A DNA stretch of 64,000 nucleotides from Magnaporthiopsis rhizophila (lineage: Eukaryota > Ascomycota > Sordariomycetes > Magnaporthales > Magnaporthaceae). Below, piece by piece: positions 10,201-23,039 of this stretch. The notes beneath the pieces are model-generated. The model was given only the letters and a program-made list of their open reading frames with translations, was not told the DNA's origin and ran no database searches. Location of the stretch: positions 1 to 64,000 of the forward strand of contig PYSS01000115.1 of the NCBI GenBank assembly GCA_003049465.1, in the 5' to 3' direction. Positions within the stretch are counted from its first letter, which is position 1; each line of letters starts with the position of its first letter. Position numbers and translations under genes: made by a program.

Positions 10201-13200
10201 AGAAAGGATAAAAAATAAAAATTATAATCGATTACAAAGCCTAAAAAACTTATTTTTCACCAAAAGCAATAAAAAGGTACAGCATTTTAATATGTTAAAA
10301 AAAGGAGCTATATAACCTTATAATAATAAAATAGAAGCTAATTATATTTAATAAAAGAAGGATTAATATTAAAACTGATTATTTTAAGTTTCGATTTTTG
10401 GGAAAAATTTGCAAAATAATCCTGGATATTATAAATATAAAAAAGAAAAATTTAATTTTAGGTTTTTTATAATTTAAAAAATATAATCCTTTAATAAATT
10501 GGATTATCGAACAGATTTAATGGAGAAAATTATTATTAATTAGCAAAAAAGCCCAATAATTATGGGCCCCGGATAATAAAGATCGGATGCTAAAAAGGGT
10601 AATTATAACGGCAGCAGGATATAGCAATCAGCCCTGGCAAACCGCACCAACCGAAACGCTAATAAATACGGATATAAACGAATCCAACAAGCAGGAAATT
10701 ATTAAGGTTGGATTTAAAAATATCCCTAAAAAATATTATAAATATTGGAGGTTATTCCAGAAAAATTTGGAAATAATATTACCGGAATACGGACCGTTTA
10801 ATTATAAAATTAAGCTTAAACCAAAAATATAATTTAAATACCAAAAATTGTATCGATTAAACCTTTAGCAAAAAAATTGCTATAAAAATAATTAAAGGAT
10901 AAAATTAGGAAGGAATTTACCAGATTTTTTAATTTTTTTATAGGATATAAAATTTTATTTGTTTTTAAAAAAAACAGAAAGAAACAAATATATATTAATT
11001 ATTATCCGTTAAATTAAAAAATAATAAAAGATTGGTATTTTTTACTTTTAATCGATAAGCTTAAAAATAAGCTCGGAAAAAGTTGGTAATTTATAACCTT
11101 AAATTTATGCAAAATTTATAGCCTGCTAAAGATTAAAAAGGAAAACGAATAAAAAATTGCTTTTTAAACCAAGCTTAAAATTTTCGAATTATTAATAATA
11201 ATTTTTAAATTTATTAATGCATTAGCCACATTTTAACAAATAATTAACCATATATTACAAAATTATTTCGATATTTTCGTTTTTGTATATTTGGATAATA
11301 TTTTGATTTTTTCAAATATATTAAAAAAGCACAAATAATATATGCATAAGGTATTACAAAAGCTGCAAAATACAAAATTTTTAATTAACCCGGATAAATA
11401 TATATGGCATTTTTTAAAGGTAATTTTTTTTGGGTTTATTATTAAATAAGGAAAAATTCGGATGAAACCCAAAAAGGTACAAGTAATAAAAAACTGGCCT
11501 ATATTTATTACGGTTAAAAAAATACAAAATTTTTTGGGATTTTTGAATTTTTACCAAAAATTTATCCGAAATTTTAATAATAAGGTTATATTATTTACGG
11601 ATTTTATTAAAAATAATACCCAGTTTTATTGGGGGGTACAAAAATAAATAATTTTCGAGTTGCTAAAAAAAGCTATTATTCAAACACCGGTACTGGCAAT
11701 ACCAAACCCAAAAAAATCCTTTAAAATTAAAATTAATGCGTTGGATTTTGCTATTAAAAGATAGCTAAAATAATAAAATAATCAAAAAAAATTATATTTT
11801 TGCGCATTTTTTTTGCAAAAATTAAATGGATCTAAGCTAAATTATTAAATTTATAATAAAAAACTCCTTGCTATTATTAAAATTTTGGAAAAATAAAAGG
11901 TATATTTATACAAAACCAACCATTAAATTATAATATATATTAATTATAAAAACCTGTTATAATTTATTATTAGCTAAACGCTAAATAAAAGATAAATTTA
12001 TTAAAATTAATTTTTTTAAAATTATAACCTCCGAATTAAGGTTAGAAAAAAATCAAAAAATAGCCGAGCAAATGCTTTAAACTGCCAATTAAATTATTAA
12101 ATAAATATACCACCAAAAATATGCGCAATTTTAGCCAAAGAACCAAATAAATCCCTAATTTTAGCATAGCAGGTATTGGCCAAAATAACCCAGCAAAAAA
12201 GTTAAACCCCAAAAAAAATCCAGCAGGTTTATAGCCAAATAATTAATAAATACCAGGGGATTGCTAAAACCTGGAAAAAATTTCGGTAATATTACAGGTT
12301 TATAAAAATTTATACCAAAATATAAAATATAATTAAGGATTGCAAGGATTGTGCAAAAAATAAAGCCAATAAGCATAAATTTTATAGGTTATTATAATTT
12401 TTGCCAGTACCTAATAAAATATAGTAAAAAGTTATGGCGGATTTTGTTATAGGGCTATTTAAATTAAAAAAACCCCTTATAAATATCCAATACGATAATA
12501 TTATAATAATAATCGACCAATTTACCAAATATACCATATACCTGCCATTTAAAAAAAACGCAAAAATTATAAATTTAGCTTATATTTTTATCCGGAATAT
12601 AATTGCAAAATATAAAATGCTGGATTATATCATTTTAAACCGGAACAAATTATTTAATAATAAATTTTAAAAGCAGCTTATAATAAATTTAAATGCAAAA
12701 TACGCCTTTTTTACAATTTATTATTTTTAAACAAATAAATAAACAAAATAAACAAACCAAACCATAAAATAATATTTATATTATTTTATTAATTATAAAT
12801 AAAATAATTGGATATAACTATTTTTTATGGCTTAATTTGCATATAATAAATTAAAATACAAAAGTACAAAAATTACGCCGTTTTATACAAATTATGGATA
12901 TATACCTATAATATATAAAAAACCCAGGGCAGGATTATATATTTTAATAATAAAAATATAAATAAAAAAATTTACCAAACTGTACAAAAATTTTCAGGCA
13001 AAACTAAAAAAATTGCAATAATATATATTTATACAAACCAATAAAAAAAAAATCAAAAAACCGATTTTTAAAAAAAAGGATAATATTTATCTTTTTTAAT
13101 ATAATATTAAAATAAAATAACCAAATAATAAACTAAATTATAAAAAATTAAAACCGTTTAAAATTTTAAAAAAAATTTCTAATATTAATTATAAATTTTA

Positions 13201-13535
13201 ATTATTACCAATTATAAAAAACCATCCGGTTTTTTATATCGATTTGTTTAAACCAGCACCACCAGGGTTTAAAAATAACAAGTTAATAAAAATCGATCCA
13301 AAATAAAAGTACAAAATCGAAAAAATCCTGGACAAAAATATTATCGATAAAACCAAATGCTATTTGGTCAAATAAGCAGGGTACAAAATTGAAAAAAGTA
13401 TTTGGAAAAAAAAAAAAAAAACCTAAAAAATGCACCAAAAGCTTTTAAAAAGTACTGGCGGAAGGTTTTTGGTAAAAAGTTAATACCAGTGCCGGAATTC
13501 GGATTTCGGCTTGGAATATTTGCATTAAAATAATT
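10200..13535 (+). pseudogene. E1 pol remnant
   Basis: A protease-end motif LGFLWLKKYNPLINW lies at about 10460-10510. RT at about 10900-11650 has active site Y-L-D-N at 11288-11299. RNase H follows at about 11700-12100. The integrase core is at 12434-12720 (first Asp intact in IIDQFTKYTIYLP; the second catalytic region reads LNRNKLF). The chromodomain lies at about 13330-13470. Stops are frequent. Reverse transcription and integration functions are lost. Confidence 0.88.
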
Positions 13536-13544
13536 TACCTGATT

Positions 13545-13680
13545 AAAATAGGGCTAATAAATCAAAATTAAGGGTTGCCCCGTGATTGGCCCAGCTTGGA
13601 AATAATAAAGGAAAATTGGGAGCCAGCAAATCTGGGGGTGCAGCAAAGGCCTGTATGGCCGCTTTTTCGGCCTTTTCCTG
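13545..13680 (-). pseudogene. E1 antisense frame, C-terminal piece
   Basis: On the minus strand the segment reads KQEKAEKAAIQAFAAPP then FPSWAN. It is the C-terminal end of the antisense Cys-rich/coiled-coil frame, separated from its N-terminal part (20932-21400) by the E2 insertion. Confidence 0.6.
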
Positions 13681-13685
13681 CTTAA

Positions 13686-14157
13686 TGTTACGACCACAGC
13701 TGGCAGGGGACAGAAAGGCTGGGGCTAACCCCCAGCGGTACGCTTTTACCCCGCAGTTATAAAGGCTGGGGGGCCGAATGACTGAGGCCAAGCTGGAAGG
13801 AGTTACGTAACCCAGCTTACCTAAATAATGGGTGCTATATTTGCTATAAATATAACAAATATAACACGCCAAAACAAAGCGCTATATTTGTTATAAACAT
13901 AGCAAATATAATATAAAAAAAGGCACGGAAAAATCACAGGTATATAAAGCAAAATTTTTTTTTTTGTATTAAATAATTTTTAATTAAAACCTCGGTATTA
14001 ATTAATTTAAATTAATTCCAAGGCATTTTTTTGGGCAAATAATCGAAACTTTTATTATTATTCCAGTTTCCCAAGCACAAATAACCTTATAAAAATCATA
14101 CTATTTAGCACCTTTTTTAGCATATTTTACCTTAAAAACAAAAAACCGTTTATAATA
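13686..14157 (+). repeat. E2 5' LTR (472 bp)
   Basis: TGTTACGACC start, TTTATAATA end. Two ATATTTGYTATAA-type palindromes lie at about 13832-13912, with a TATATAA box downstream. Subtype block GGGGGGCCGAATGACTGAGG. Confidence 0.93.
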
Positions 14158-14199
14158 TTTTAATTGATCCTGTTTAATATTTACCAAAAATAATAAATA

Positions 14200-15120
14200 A
14201 TAATAATTATATTAATTGCAGGCAAAAATCCGAGGGTATTATTATCGCTAACAAACTGTACGATAACCTTTCGGCAGCTATGCAAATATTTATTACAAAA
14301 ATTGAAAAATTTAAAAAAGCCCAAACCAAACCCCATATTACCGTTAAATTTTGCAAATTTCCCTTACCTAATAAATATAATAAAAAAAAAGGCAAAATTA
14401 AAACGTTCCTGACCGAATACAAAGGATATTTTTTGTTTTATTAAAACCATTTCTAGCAGGAAAAACAAAAAATTACTTATACGGCCACACATTTAAATAG
14501 CAAAATTAAGGATTAATTCGAACCTATTTGGTCCGATTACCTAAAAAGGCACGATAAGTTTAAAAAAAAACCAAACTGATATTTGCCAATTTCAAAAAGT
14601 TCGAAAAAAAGGTTGCAAAAATTTTCGAATAAATTAATAAAAAATGGGTGGCCAAAAGGGAGTTATTTTAGTTTCGGCAAAAAAGCCCCGCATTAACCTA
14701 TATTTCCAAATTTTAACAATTGATTAACAAGTTTAATTGGACAAAAAATACTAAAATAATCCAATTTTATGAGGGGTTAAAGGATAATATAAAAAACGAG
14801 CTATTTAAATAGGAACGATTTGAAAATTTTATCGATTATATTATTATAACCGTTTATATTAGCAATAAATTATACAAATATTGCTTCGAAAAAAAAGTTC
14901 AGCAAACTAAATTAATAGCGCAAAATAATAAAACCAACCAAAAAAAAGCAAAATAATAATAATCCACGGTTTACGATATACATTTTGGATTTATAAATTT
15001 TAGTGCTAAAATTATATACCAGCAAAAAAAACAAAAATATATCAGGTTTAAAAACCCAAAAGATGGGAAATGCTTTAAATATGGGAAAAAAGGATATATT
15101 AAAAAAAATTATCCGTAAAA
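14200..15120 (+). pseudogene. E2 gag remnant
   Basis: Capsid-type gag with segments matching E1, E3 and E4 gag (FPLPNKYNKKKGK near 14350-14390, RHDKF near 14545) and a zinc-knuckle relic near 15070-15115 reading FKYGKKGYIKKNYP, in which Cys and His positions have become Tyr. That is the expected product of C-to-T changes. No intact frame. Confidence 0.85.
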
Positions 15121-16600
15121 AAACCAATAAGCGGCTATTTTTTGCCAAAAAAGCGTGCAAAAAAAAAAACAAACCCATAATTTTAACCTTATCCAAAATA
15201 ATACAACAAATAAAAAAAAAGCCTATATTCCGGAGCATTATTTAGTTAAATTTATTATTTTAACAAAAATTATATAATCCATTGCTCCGATAAAAATATT
15301 ACAGGGTATTACACAAAATAACAAATTGCTGTAATATAATAAATCGACCAATCCCGGTTCGGTAACCAAAAAAAAGTTAAAACAAATACCAATCCTATAA
15401 TATCCGAAAAAAAGGATAATATAACAGCGCACATTTCGGAAAAATTTAAAAAGCTAATTTAATACAAAAGCATATCGAACACTTTGATTAATAATTCCGA
15501 AAAAAATTTAAATATAAATATAAAAATGGAACAATTTATGGGCCAAATATATTTAATACAAGCCCAAAAAGAAAAATTAAACCTAATAATGCTCAAAAAA
15601 ACCACAAAAACGGATCCCAGCAATAAAAAATTTGATAAATAATAATAGCAATATATTATTAATTTTAAAAAATTTTAGCAAAAATTTGATCAGTAATTAA
15701 TGAATATAAAAAAATAACCCTTTATAACCAAAAAAAAAAATACAAAAGGTATATACCTTATTTAGGTTTTTGGAAATAAATTAATAATTTTGGGATTAGC
15801 CCAAACCTATCGGTGGTTTAATATGCAAAAAACCGGTATAAAACGATAAAAAAAAACCCCTAAATTGGTTAAGGGATAATTAATTAGTTACCTATTATAG
15901 GGCATTATTCGAAAATATTCCAAACCTGGATTAACGGTTAATACAGCTATATGCGTTAAACCACAAAAATATGGACCTTAATACAGGCTATTATAATAAA
16001 TTTTTTTAAACCGAATATTTGTATAATAATTGCTGGTAATATATGGTTAAAAAGCTGAAACATAATTTTTTCCCACGAAAAAAAAAAGGACCAGTATAAT
16101 ACTTATAACAGAAATACCAGCTTCCGAAATAATAAATAGCAAAAATGGGCTACAAAAATTTCGCAACAATTTTTAAATTATTACCAGCATACCCTATAAT
16201 ATGCTTAACAAGAATTTTTATATATTAAATATGCAAGAAACCGGAGTGCAAAATATATATAAAAAAAAGCAAGGATCTGGACGGACAGGTTTGCCCGATT
16301 AACAGGAATAATCGAAACCCAAAAGCAAGCATCCTAAGCAAAAAATTAGGAAATTTACCCGAAAATAAAGCACGGATAAAACAATAACCAGCAAAATCCC
16401 TAACAATAACGATTATTGACCAATATAAATATATCAGGATAATAATATATTAAAAAAGGCAAAAAATAAAAATTATAATTAATTATAAAGTTTAAAAAAA
16501 ATTATTTTTTGCTAAAAACGGTAAAAAGGTACAATATTCCGATATGTTAAAAAAAGGAACCATATAACCTTATAATAATAAAATGGGAACCAATTACATT
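15120..16600 (+). pseudogene. E2 gag-protease spacer
   Basis: Same unrecognised spacer as in E1, with charged fragments and no assignable domain. Decayed. Confidence 0.45.
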
Positions 16601-19600
16601 TAACGGAGAAAAAATTAATATTAAAACTGATTAATTTAAATTTCGATTCCTGGAAAAAACCTGCAAAATAACCCTGAATATTATAAATATAAAAAAGGAA
16701 AACCTAATTTTAAGCTTTTTATAGCTTAAAAAATACAATTTTTAAATAAATTAAATTACCGAGCAAATTTAATAAAAAAAATTATTATTAACCAATAAAA
16801 AAGCCCAATAGCCACGGGTTCCGGATAATAAAAAACAAATACCAAAAAAGGCAATTATAATAATAGCAAAATTTGGCAATTAACCTTAACAAACCGCACT
16901 AACCAAAATATTAATAAATACGGATACAAACAAACCCGATAAGCAAAAAATCACCAAAAAAAAACTTAAAAACGTTTTTAAAAAATACCATAAATATTAA
17001 AAATTGTTCCAAAAAAATTTGGAAACAATATTACCAAAATATGGACCGTTTAATTATAAAATTAAGCTTAAACCGGAAATATAACTTAAATATTAAAAAT
17101 TGTACCAATTAAATCCTCGATAAAAAAAACTGCTATAGGAATAATTTAAGGAAAAAATCAGAAAGGGATTTACCAAACCTTCCGATTGTTTTATAAAATA
17201 TAAAATTTTGTTTGTTTCCAAAAAAAACGGGAAAAAACGGATATATATCGATTATTATTTGTTAAATTAAAAAATAATAAAGGATCAGTATTTTTTACCT
17301 TTAATTAATAAGCTTAAAAATAGGCTCGGAAAAAGCTGGTAATTTATAACCCTAAATTTATGCAAAATTTATGGCCTGCTAAAAATTAAAAAAGGGGATA
17401 AATAAAAAACCGCTTTTCGAACCAAATTTGAAATTTTCGAATTATTGGTAATAATTTTCGGGTTTACTAATACACCAGCCACGTTCCAGCAAATAATTAA
17501 CCATGTATTATAAAAATACCTTAATATTTTTATCCTTATATATTTGAATAATATTTTAATTTTTTCAAAAATGCTGGAAAAATATAAACAATATATGCAC
17601 AAAATACTGCAAAAATTGCAAAATGCAAAATTTCTGGTTAACCCGGATAAATATATATGGCATTTCCTAAAAGTGGTTTTTTTCAAATTTATTATTAAAT
17701 AAGGAAAAGTTCGGATAAAACCCAAAAAAATATAAACGGTAAAAAACTGGCTTATATTTATCACGGTTAAAAAAATACAAAATTTTTTAAAATTTCTAAA
17801 TTTTTACCGAAAATTTATCCAAAATTTTAACAAAAAGGCTATATTATTTATAAATTTTACCAAAAATAATACCCAATTTTATTAAGGGATATAAAAATAA
17901 ATAATTTTCAAATTATTAAAAAAAGTTATTATTCAAATACCGGTATTAGCAATACCAAACCCAGAAAAATTTTTCGAGGTTAAAATTAATATGTTAAATT
18001 TTGCTATCGGGGAACAGCTGGAACAATAAAACAACCAAAAAAGGTTGCACTTTTATGCATTTTTTTCGCAAAAATTAAATAAACCTAAATTAAATTATTA
18101 AATTTATAATAAAAAGCTTTTTATTATTATTAAAATTTTGGAAAAATAAAGGATATATTTGTGCAAAACTAATTATTAAATTATAATATACACCGATCAC
18201 AAAAACCTATTATAATTTATTATTAACCAAATGCTAAATAAAAAATAAATTTAATAAAATTAGTTTTTTTAAAATTATAATTTTCGAATTAAGGTTAAAA
18301 AAGGATTAAAAAATAGCCGAATAAATATTTTAAACCGTTAATTAAATTATTAGGTGGATATACCATTAAAAATATGCGCAATTTTGGCCAAAAAACTAAA
18401 CAAATCCCTAATTTTAATATAACGGGCATTAACCAAAATAATCCGACAAAAAAGCTGGATCCCAAAAAAAATCCAGCAAATTTATAACCAAATAATAAAT
18501 AAATACTAAAAAATTGCTAAAATTTGGAAAAATTTTTAACAATATTACAAATTTACAGAAATTTGTGCCAAAATATAAAATGCAATTAAAAATTGCAAAA
18601 ATTATGCAAAAAATAAAATTAACAAATATAAACCTTATAATTTATTATAACCTTTGCCAATATTTAGCAAAATATGGCAAAAAATTACGGCGGATTTCGT
18701 TACAGGGCTATCCAAATTAAAAAAACCCCTTACAAATATCCAGTAAAATAATATTATAATAATAATCGATTAATTTACCAAATATATTATATACCTGCTA
18801 TTTAAAAAAAATATAAAAATTATAAACCTAACCTATATTTTTATCCGAAATATAATTGTAAAATACAAAATATTAAAATATATAATTTTAAACCGAAATA
18901 AATTATTTAATAATAAATTTTGGAAACAGTTTACGGTAAATTTAAATGCAAAATATGCTTTTTTTATAATTTATTATCTTTAAACGGATAAATAAATAAA
19001 ATAAATAAACCAAATTATAAAATAATATTTATATTATTTTATTAATTATAAACAAAATAATTGGGTACAATTATTTTTTATAATATAATTTGTATATAAC
19101 AGTTTAGTATACGAAAGTACAAAAATTATACCGTTTTATACAAATTATAAATATATACTTACGGTATATAAAAAACCCAAAGCAAAACCATATACCCTAA
19201 TAATAAAAATACAGGTGAAAAAATTTATCAAATTGCACAAAAACCTTCAGGCAAAATTAAAAAAATTATAATAGCGCATATCTATACAGGCCAATAAAAA
19301 AAGGATTAAAAAACTAACCTTTAAAAAAAAGGATAATATTTATCTTTTTTGATACAATATTAAAATAAAATAACCAAATAATAAATTAAATTATAAAAAA
19401 TTGGAACCGTTTAAAATTTTAAAAAAGGTTTCCGATATTAATTATAAATTTTAACTGCTACCAATTATATATAACTATCCGATTTTTTATATAAATTTAT
19501 TTAAACCAGTATTACCAGGATTTAAAAATAATAAATTAATAAAAATTAACCCAAAATAAAAGTACAAAATCAAAAAAATTTTGGACAAAAATATTATCGA

Positions 19601-19785
19601 TAAAATTAAATATTATTTGGTTAAATAAGCAAAATACAAAATCGAAAAAAATATTTGGAAAAAAAAAATAAACCTAAAAGGTGCGTTAAAAATTTTCGAA
19701 AAATACCGGCAAAAAGCTTTTAAAAAAAAGTTAATACCAATACCAAAATTCAAATTTCGATTCGGAATGCTAGTACCAAAATAAT
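16600..19785 (+). pseudogene. E2 pol remnant
   Basis: Protease-RT-RNase H-integrase-chromodomain in the order of the other copies. RT active site is Y-L-N-N at 17541-17552, both catalytic Asp lost. The integrase region is at about 18650-19000 and the chromodomain at about 19600-19700. Heavily stopped throughout. Confidence 0.87.
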
Positions 19786-19799
19786 TTACCTGATTAAAA

Positions 19800-20440
19800 C
19801 AAAACTAACAGATTAAAATTAGGATTAACCCTATAATCGGCCCAGCCCGGAAATAACAAAGGAAAATCGGAAATAAGCAAATTTAAAGGCGCAATAAAAA
19901 CTTGCATAGCCGCCTTTTCGGCTTTTTTCTGCTTAACCTGCTTTAATTCCTTAATATTATTAATCCTATAACGGATTGCACAAATTAATTTTTCACACCA
20001 TTATTTTTTTTGTTTGCAAAAATGTTCGATTTTTATATTTACCAACCAATGTTTTTTTTTTGCAACCTTTAGCTTTATTTCCAGGCGGGCATGCTGGGTG
20101 CTATAAATAAAAAGGTGCTTGGGTAACAGGCCCAGAACGTTATAATGGAAGCAGCCAAAACAAATATACTAATCGCAATATAATCGGTTACAGAAAAATG
20201 CATTGTATTAAAAAAGGCCATCGGCCTTATAATTAAAACAAAAAGGTATAATAATAAGAAATAAAATAATAAAAATAAAAAGGTTATTTTAATGGACGGT
20301 TAAAAATGCTGGTTTATGCTTTTGTATCCAGCCAAATATTTTGTTAAAAAAAAAGGAATAAAAAATAATAAGGAAAAAAAATATTTATTATTAACAAAAA
20401 AATAGGGCTGCAGGTTTTGGCCAAAAAAATTTGGCCTAAA
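19800..20440 (-). pseudogene. E2 antisense Cys-rich/coiled-coil frame
   Basis: Minus-strand counterpart of the E1 and E4 antisense frame, complete in extent but full of stops: C-terminal KKAEKAA-like segment near 19900, charged helix 19960-20090, Cys-rich part about 20100-20280. Confidence 0.55.
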
Positions 20441-20453
20441 AGGAAAAATCTGA

Positions 20454-20926
20454 TATTATAATTATAACTGGCAAAAAATAAAAAAGTTAGGGCTAACCTT
20501 TAGCGGTATGCTTTTACCCCGCAATTATAAAGGCTGGAAGGCCGAATAATTAAGGCCAAGCTAAAAAAAATCACATAATTCAGCTTATTTAAATAATAAA
20601 TGCTATATTTATTATAAATATAACAAATATAGCACGCTAAAACAAAGCGTTATATTTGTTATAAACATAACAAGCATAGTACAAAAAAAAGCACAAAAAA
20701 ATCACAGGTATATAAGGCAAAATTTTCCCCTTTTGTATTAGATAATTTTTGACTGAGGCCTTGGTATTAGTTAATTTAAATTAGCTCCAAGGCACCCCTT
20801 TGGGCAAATAATCGAAACTTTTGTTATTACTCCAGTTTCCCAAGCATAAGCAATTTTGTGAAGATTATACTGCTCAGCACCTTTCCTAGCGTACCCTATC
20901 TTAGGAGCAGAGAACCGTTTGTAACA
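20454..20926 (+). repeat. E2 3' LTR (473 bp)
   Basis: Starts TATTATAATT (bleached TGTTACAACC), ends TTTGTAACA, followed by CTTAA. The pair of E2 LTRs differs mainly by C/T and G/A changes. Confidence 0.92.
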
Positions 20927-20931
20927 CTTAA

Positions 20932-21450
20932 CCCGCTCCAGATCTTTAATGCTGCTAATCCTGCAGCGGATTGCACGGGTCAGTTTTTCACGCTACTGTT
21001 TCTTTTGCTTACAAAAACGCTCGATTTTTGCGTTTACCGACCGATACTTTTCTTTTGCAGCCTTTAGCTCCTTTTTTATATAAGCGTACTAAATGCTGTA
21101 AATAAGAAGGTGCTCGGGAAACAGGCCTAAAACGTTGCAATAAAAGCGCCTGAGACAAACGCACCGGTCGCAATACGAACGGTTGCGCAAGGATATATTA
21201 TAATAAGCAAAGCCGTCGGTTTCGCAATTGGAATAAGAAGGTATAATAATAGGGGATAAAATAATGGAAGCAAAAAGATTATTTTAACGAACGGTCGAAA
21301 ATGCCGGCTTATATTTTTGCACCCGACTAAATATTTTGTTAGGAAGGAACGAGAACGGGAGATGATAAGGAAAAAAAAGTACTTACCATTGACAAAAGAA
21401 TAGGGCTGCAGATTTTGGCCAAAGGGATTTGGCCTAGGAGGGGAGACCTG
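20932..21450 (-). pseudogene. E1 antisense Cys-rich/coiled-coil frame, main part
   Basis: Read on the minus strand: a Cys-rich stretch (SNCETDG, then RSYCDRCVCLRRFYCNVLG) followed by a charged helical stretch (KKELKAAKEKYRSVNAKIER, then a LTRAIRC-like segment and SSIKDLERVK). One of the better-preserved copies. A GTAAGT site (21386-21381) and TTTAG (ending 21327) would bound a 60-nt intron, but TTTAG is TTTGG in other copies, so that acceptor may be a mutation product. It resembles zinc-ribbon plus coiled-coil, but function is unknown. Confidence 0.6.
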
Positions 21451-21451
21451 A

Positions 21452-21909
21452 TGTTACAACCATAGTTGGCAAGGGACGGAAGGGTTAGGGCTAACCCCCT
21501 AGCGGGACGCCTTTACCCCGCAATTGTGAAGGCCAGGAGCCGAATAATTAAGGCCAAACTGGGAAAGAATTATATAATTAGGTATTTACCTAAATACGAA
21601 TAATATATTTGTTATGAATATAGCAAATATAGCACAGTAATATATTATTATAAATATAGCAAATATAACACAAACATAGTATAAATACCCACGGGTATAT
21701 AAGGGAGGGTTTTTTATTATATTAAATAGCTTTAACTGAGGTTTCGGTATTAATTAATCTAAGTTAGCTCCAAGGCACCCCCTTGAGCAAATAATCGAAA
21801 CCTTTATTATTATCCCAGTTCCCAGCACAAGGCAACCTTGTGGAAACCGTATTGCTTAATACCTTTCCTAGTATACCCTACTTTAAGAGCAAAAAACCGT
21901 TTGTAATAT
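21452..21909 (+). repeat. E1 3' LTR (458 bp)
   Basis: Starts TGTTACAACC after a purine-rich tract (AGGAGGGGAGA, about 21438), ends TTTGTAATA (CA to TA). Followed by TGGAT. Confidence 0.92.
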
Positions 21910-21914
21910 GGATT

Positions 21915-22260
21915 ATGTGGTAACAAAATGATACGCCGGGTACTGAATGTATTAAAAGTATTATTAAGGACACCTTTGATATTTAGGGAAGCTAATGTAT
22001 CACTAGTATCCCTAATTACCAAATGCAAAATAGCACGGGTATATAAGGCGAAAATTTCCTATTTTGCTAGGTAATTTTTAATTAAGGCTTTGGTATTAGT
22101 TAATTTAAATTAGTTTTAAAGCATTTTTTTGGGCAAATAATAATAAATAATATTTTTACCAAACCCCAGATTACGTGCAAGGCAATTTTGTAAAACCAAT
22201 ACTGCTTATTACTGCCTTTAAATACCCTACCCTAAAAATAAAAGGCTTGTAATTATAATA
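21915..22260 (+). repeat. B0 5' LTR, right piece
   Basis: Remainder of the LTR begun at 7248 (total 477 bp), resuming after the second TGGAT copy (21910-21914). Its signature TAAAACCAATACTGC pairs it with the 48127-48604 LTR rather than with 22554-23033. Confidence 0.9.
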
Positions 22261-22309
22261 TTTTAATTGATCCTATTTAGTATTTACTAAAGGTATAAAT
22301 AATAAGTAA

Positions 22310-22553
22310 TTATATTAATCGCAGTTAAAAAAATCGAAACCGTTATTATTAATAATAAGGATTATAACGATTTTGCCACTGCCTTAAAGGTTTTTATCGA
22401 AAAGTTCGAGGAATTTAAAAAGTAGCCCAAAATTATTTTTATTTATAAATTTCCTATCCCAGATAAATATAATAAAAAGAAAGGCAAATTTAAAATTTTC
22501 CTTATAAAATGCAAAAATTATTTTAAATTTTACCAGAACAGTTTTTAAAATAA
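22310..22553 (+). pseudogene. B0 gag, 5' fragment
   Basis: Start of the retrotransposon gag capsid region, recognisable by KFPIPDKYNKKKGKFK and KNYFKFYQN, which parallel the family A gag. It ends at 22549-22553 (AATAA), the target site of B1. The continuation of this gag is found inverted, starting at the complement of 42530. Confidence 0.85.
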
Positions 22554-23033
22554 TATTATAATCATAGGCCTTCTGCTCCTAAAGTAGGGCATTTAAGGGC
22601 GGTGTTAAGCAGTACTGGGGTGCAAGATCGCCTTGTATATAATCTGGGGGTCTGGTAAAACAATTATCTGTATTTTGTTTGCCCAAGGGATTGCCTTGGA
22701 GCTAATTTAGGTTAATTAATGCCAAAATCTCAGTTAAAAACTATCCAGCACAGTAGGAAACTTTTTGCTTTATATACCTGTGCTACTTTATATTTTGGGG
22801 CTGGGGATACTAATAATATATTGGCTTCCCTGAGTATCAAAGGTGTCTTTAATAGTATTTTTGATATGTTTAGTACCGGGCATATCATTTTGTTGCTATG
22901 TAACCTGGTTATGTGGCTTTTTCCCTACCTGGCTTTAGTTATTTGGCCTTTGGCCTTTATAATTGCAGGGTAAAAGCGTTCCGCTGGGGGTTAACCCTAG
23001 CCCTTTTACCTTTTGCCAGCTCTGGTTGTAACA
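22554..23033 (-). repeat. B1-type LTR (480 bp), inverted
   Basis: Minus-strand LTR from TATTATAATC (outer end) to GGTTGTAACA. Its variant TGCACCCCAGTACTG is shared with the LTR at 42531-43010 and not with 48127-48604 or the B0 5' LTR. AATAA at 22549-22553 abuts its outer end. I assign it as the original 3' LTR of B1. Confidence 0.85.
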
Positions 23034-23039
23034 CCAGGT

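Larger units (their letters stand above)
13686..20926 (+). mobile_element. E2: complete family A chromovirus (7241 bp)
   Basis: LTRs 13686-14157 and 20454-20926, with identical target duplications CTTAA (13681-13685; 20927-20931). It inserted into the antisense frame of E1, which resumes at once at 20932. Its LTRs (472-473 bp) form a subtype shared with the solo LTR 26836-27307 and longer than those of E1, E3 and E4. Uninterrupted, so it gives the full-length reference for family A. Confidence 0.94.
7379..21909 (+). mobile_element. E1: full-length family A chromovirus, interrupted by E2
   Basis: LTRs 7379-7835 and 21452-21909; target duplication TGGAT at 7374-7378 and 21910-21914, inside the B0 5' LTR. 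Own length is about 7.29 kb without E2. Order: LTR, gag, about 1.1-kb spacer, protease, RT, RNase H, integrase, chromodomain, antisense frame, purine tract, LTR. All coding parts carry stops. Confidence 0.93.

Noticed and set aside
13832..13912. Tandem palindromes mistaken for a CRISPR-like array
   Set aside because: Only two imperfect units inside an LTR of a eukaryotic retroelement; no spacers.
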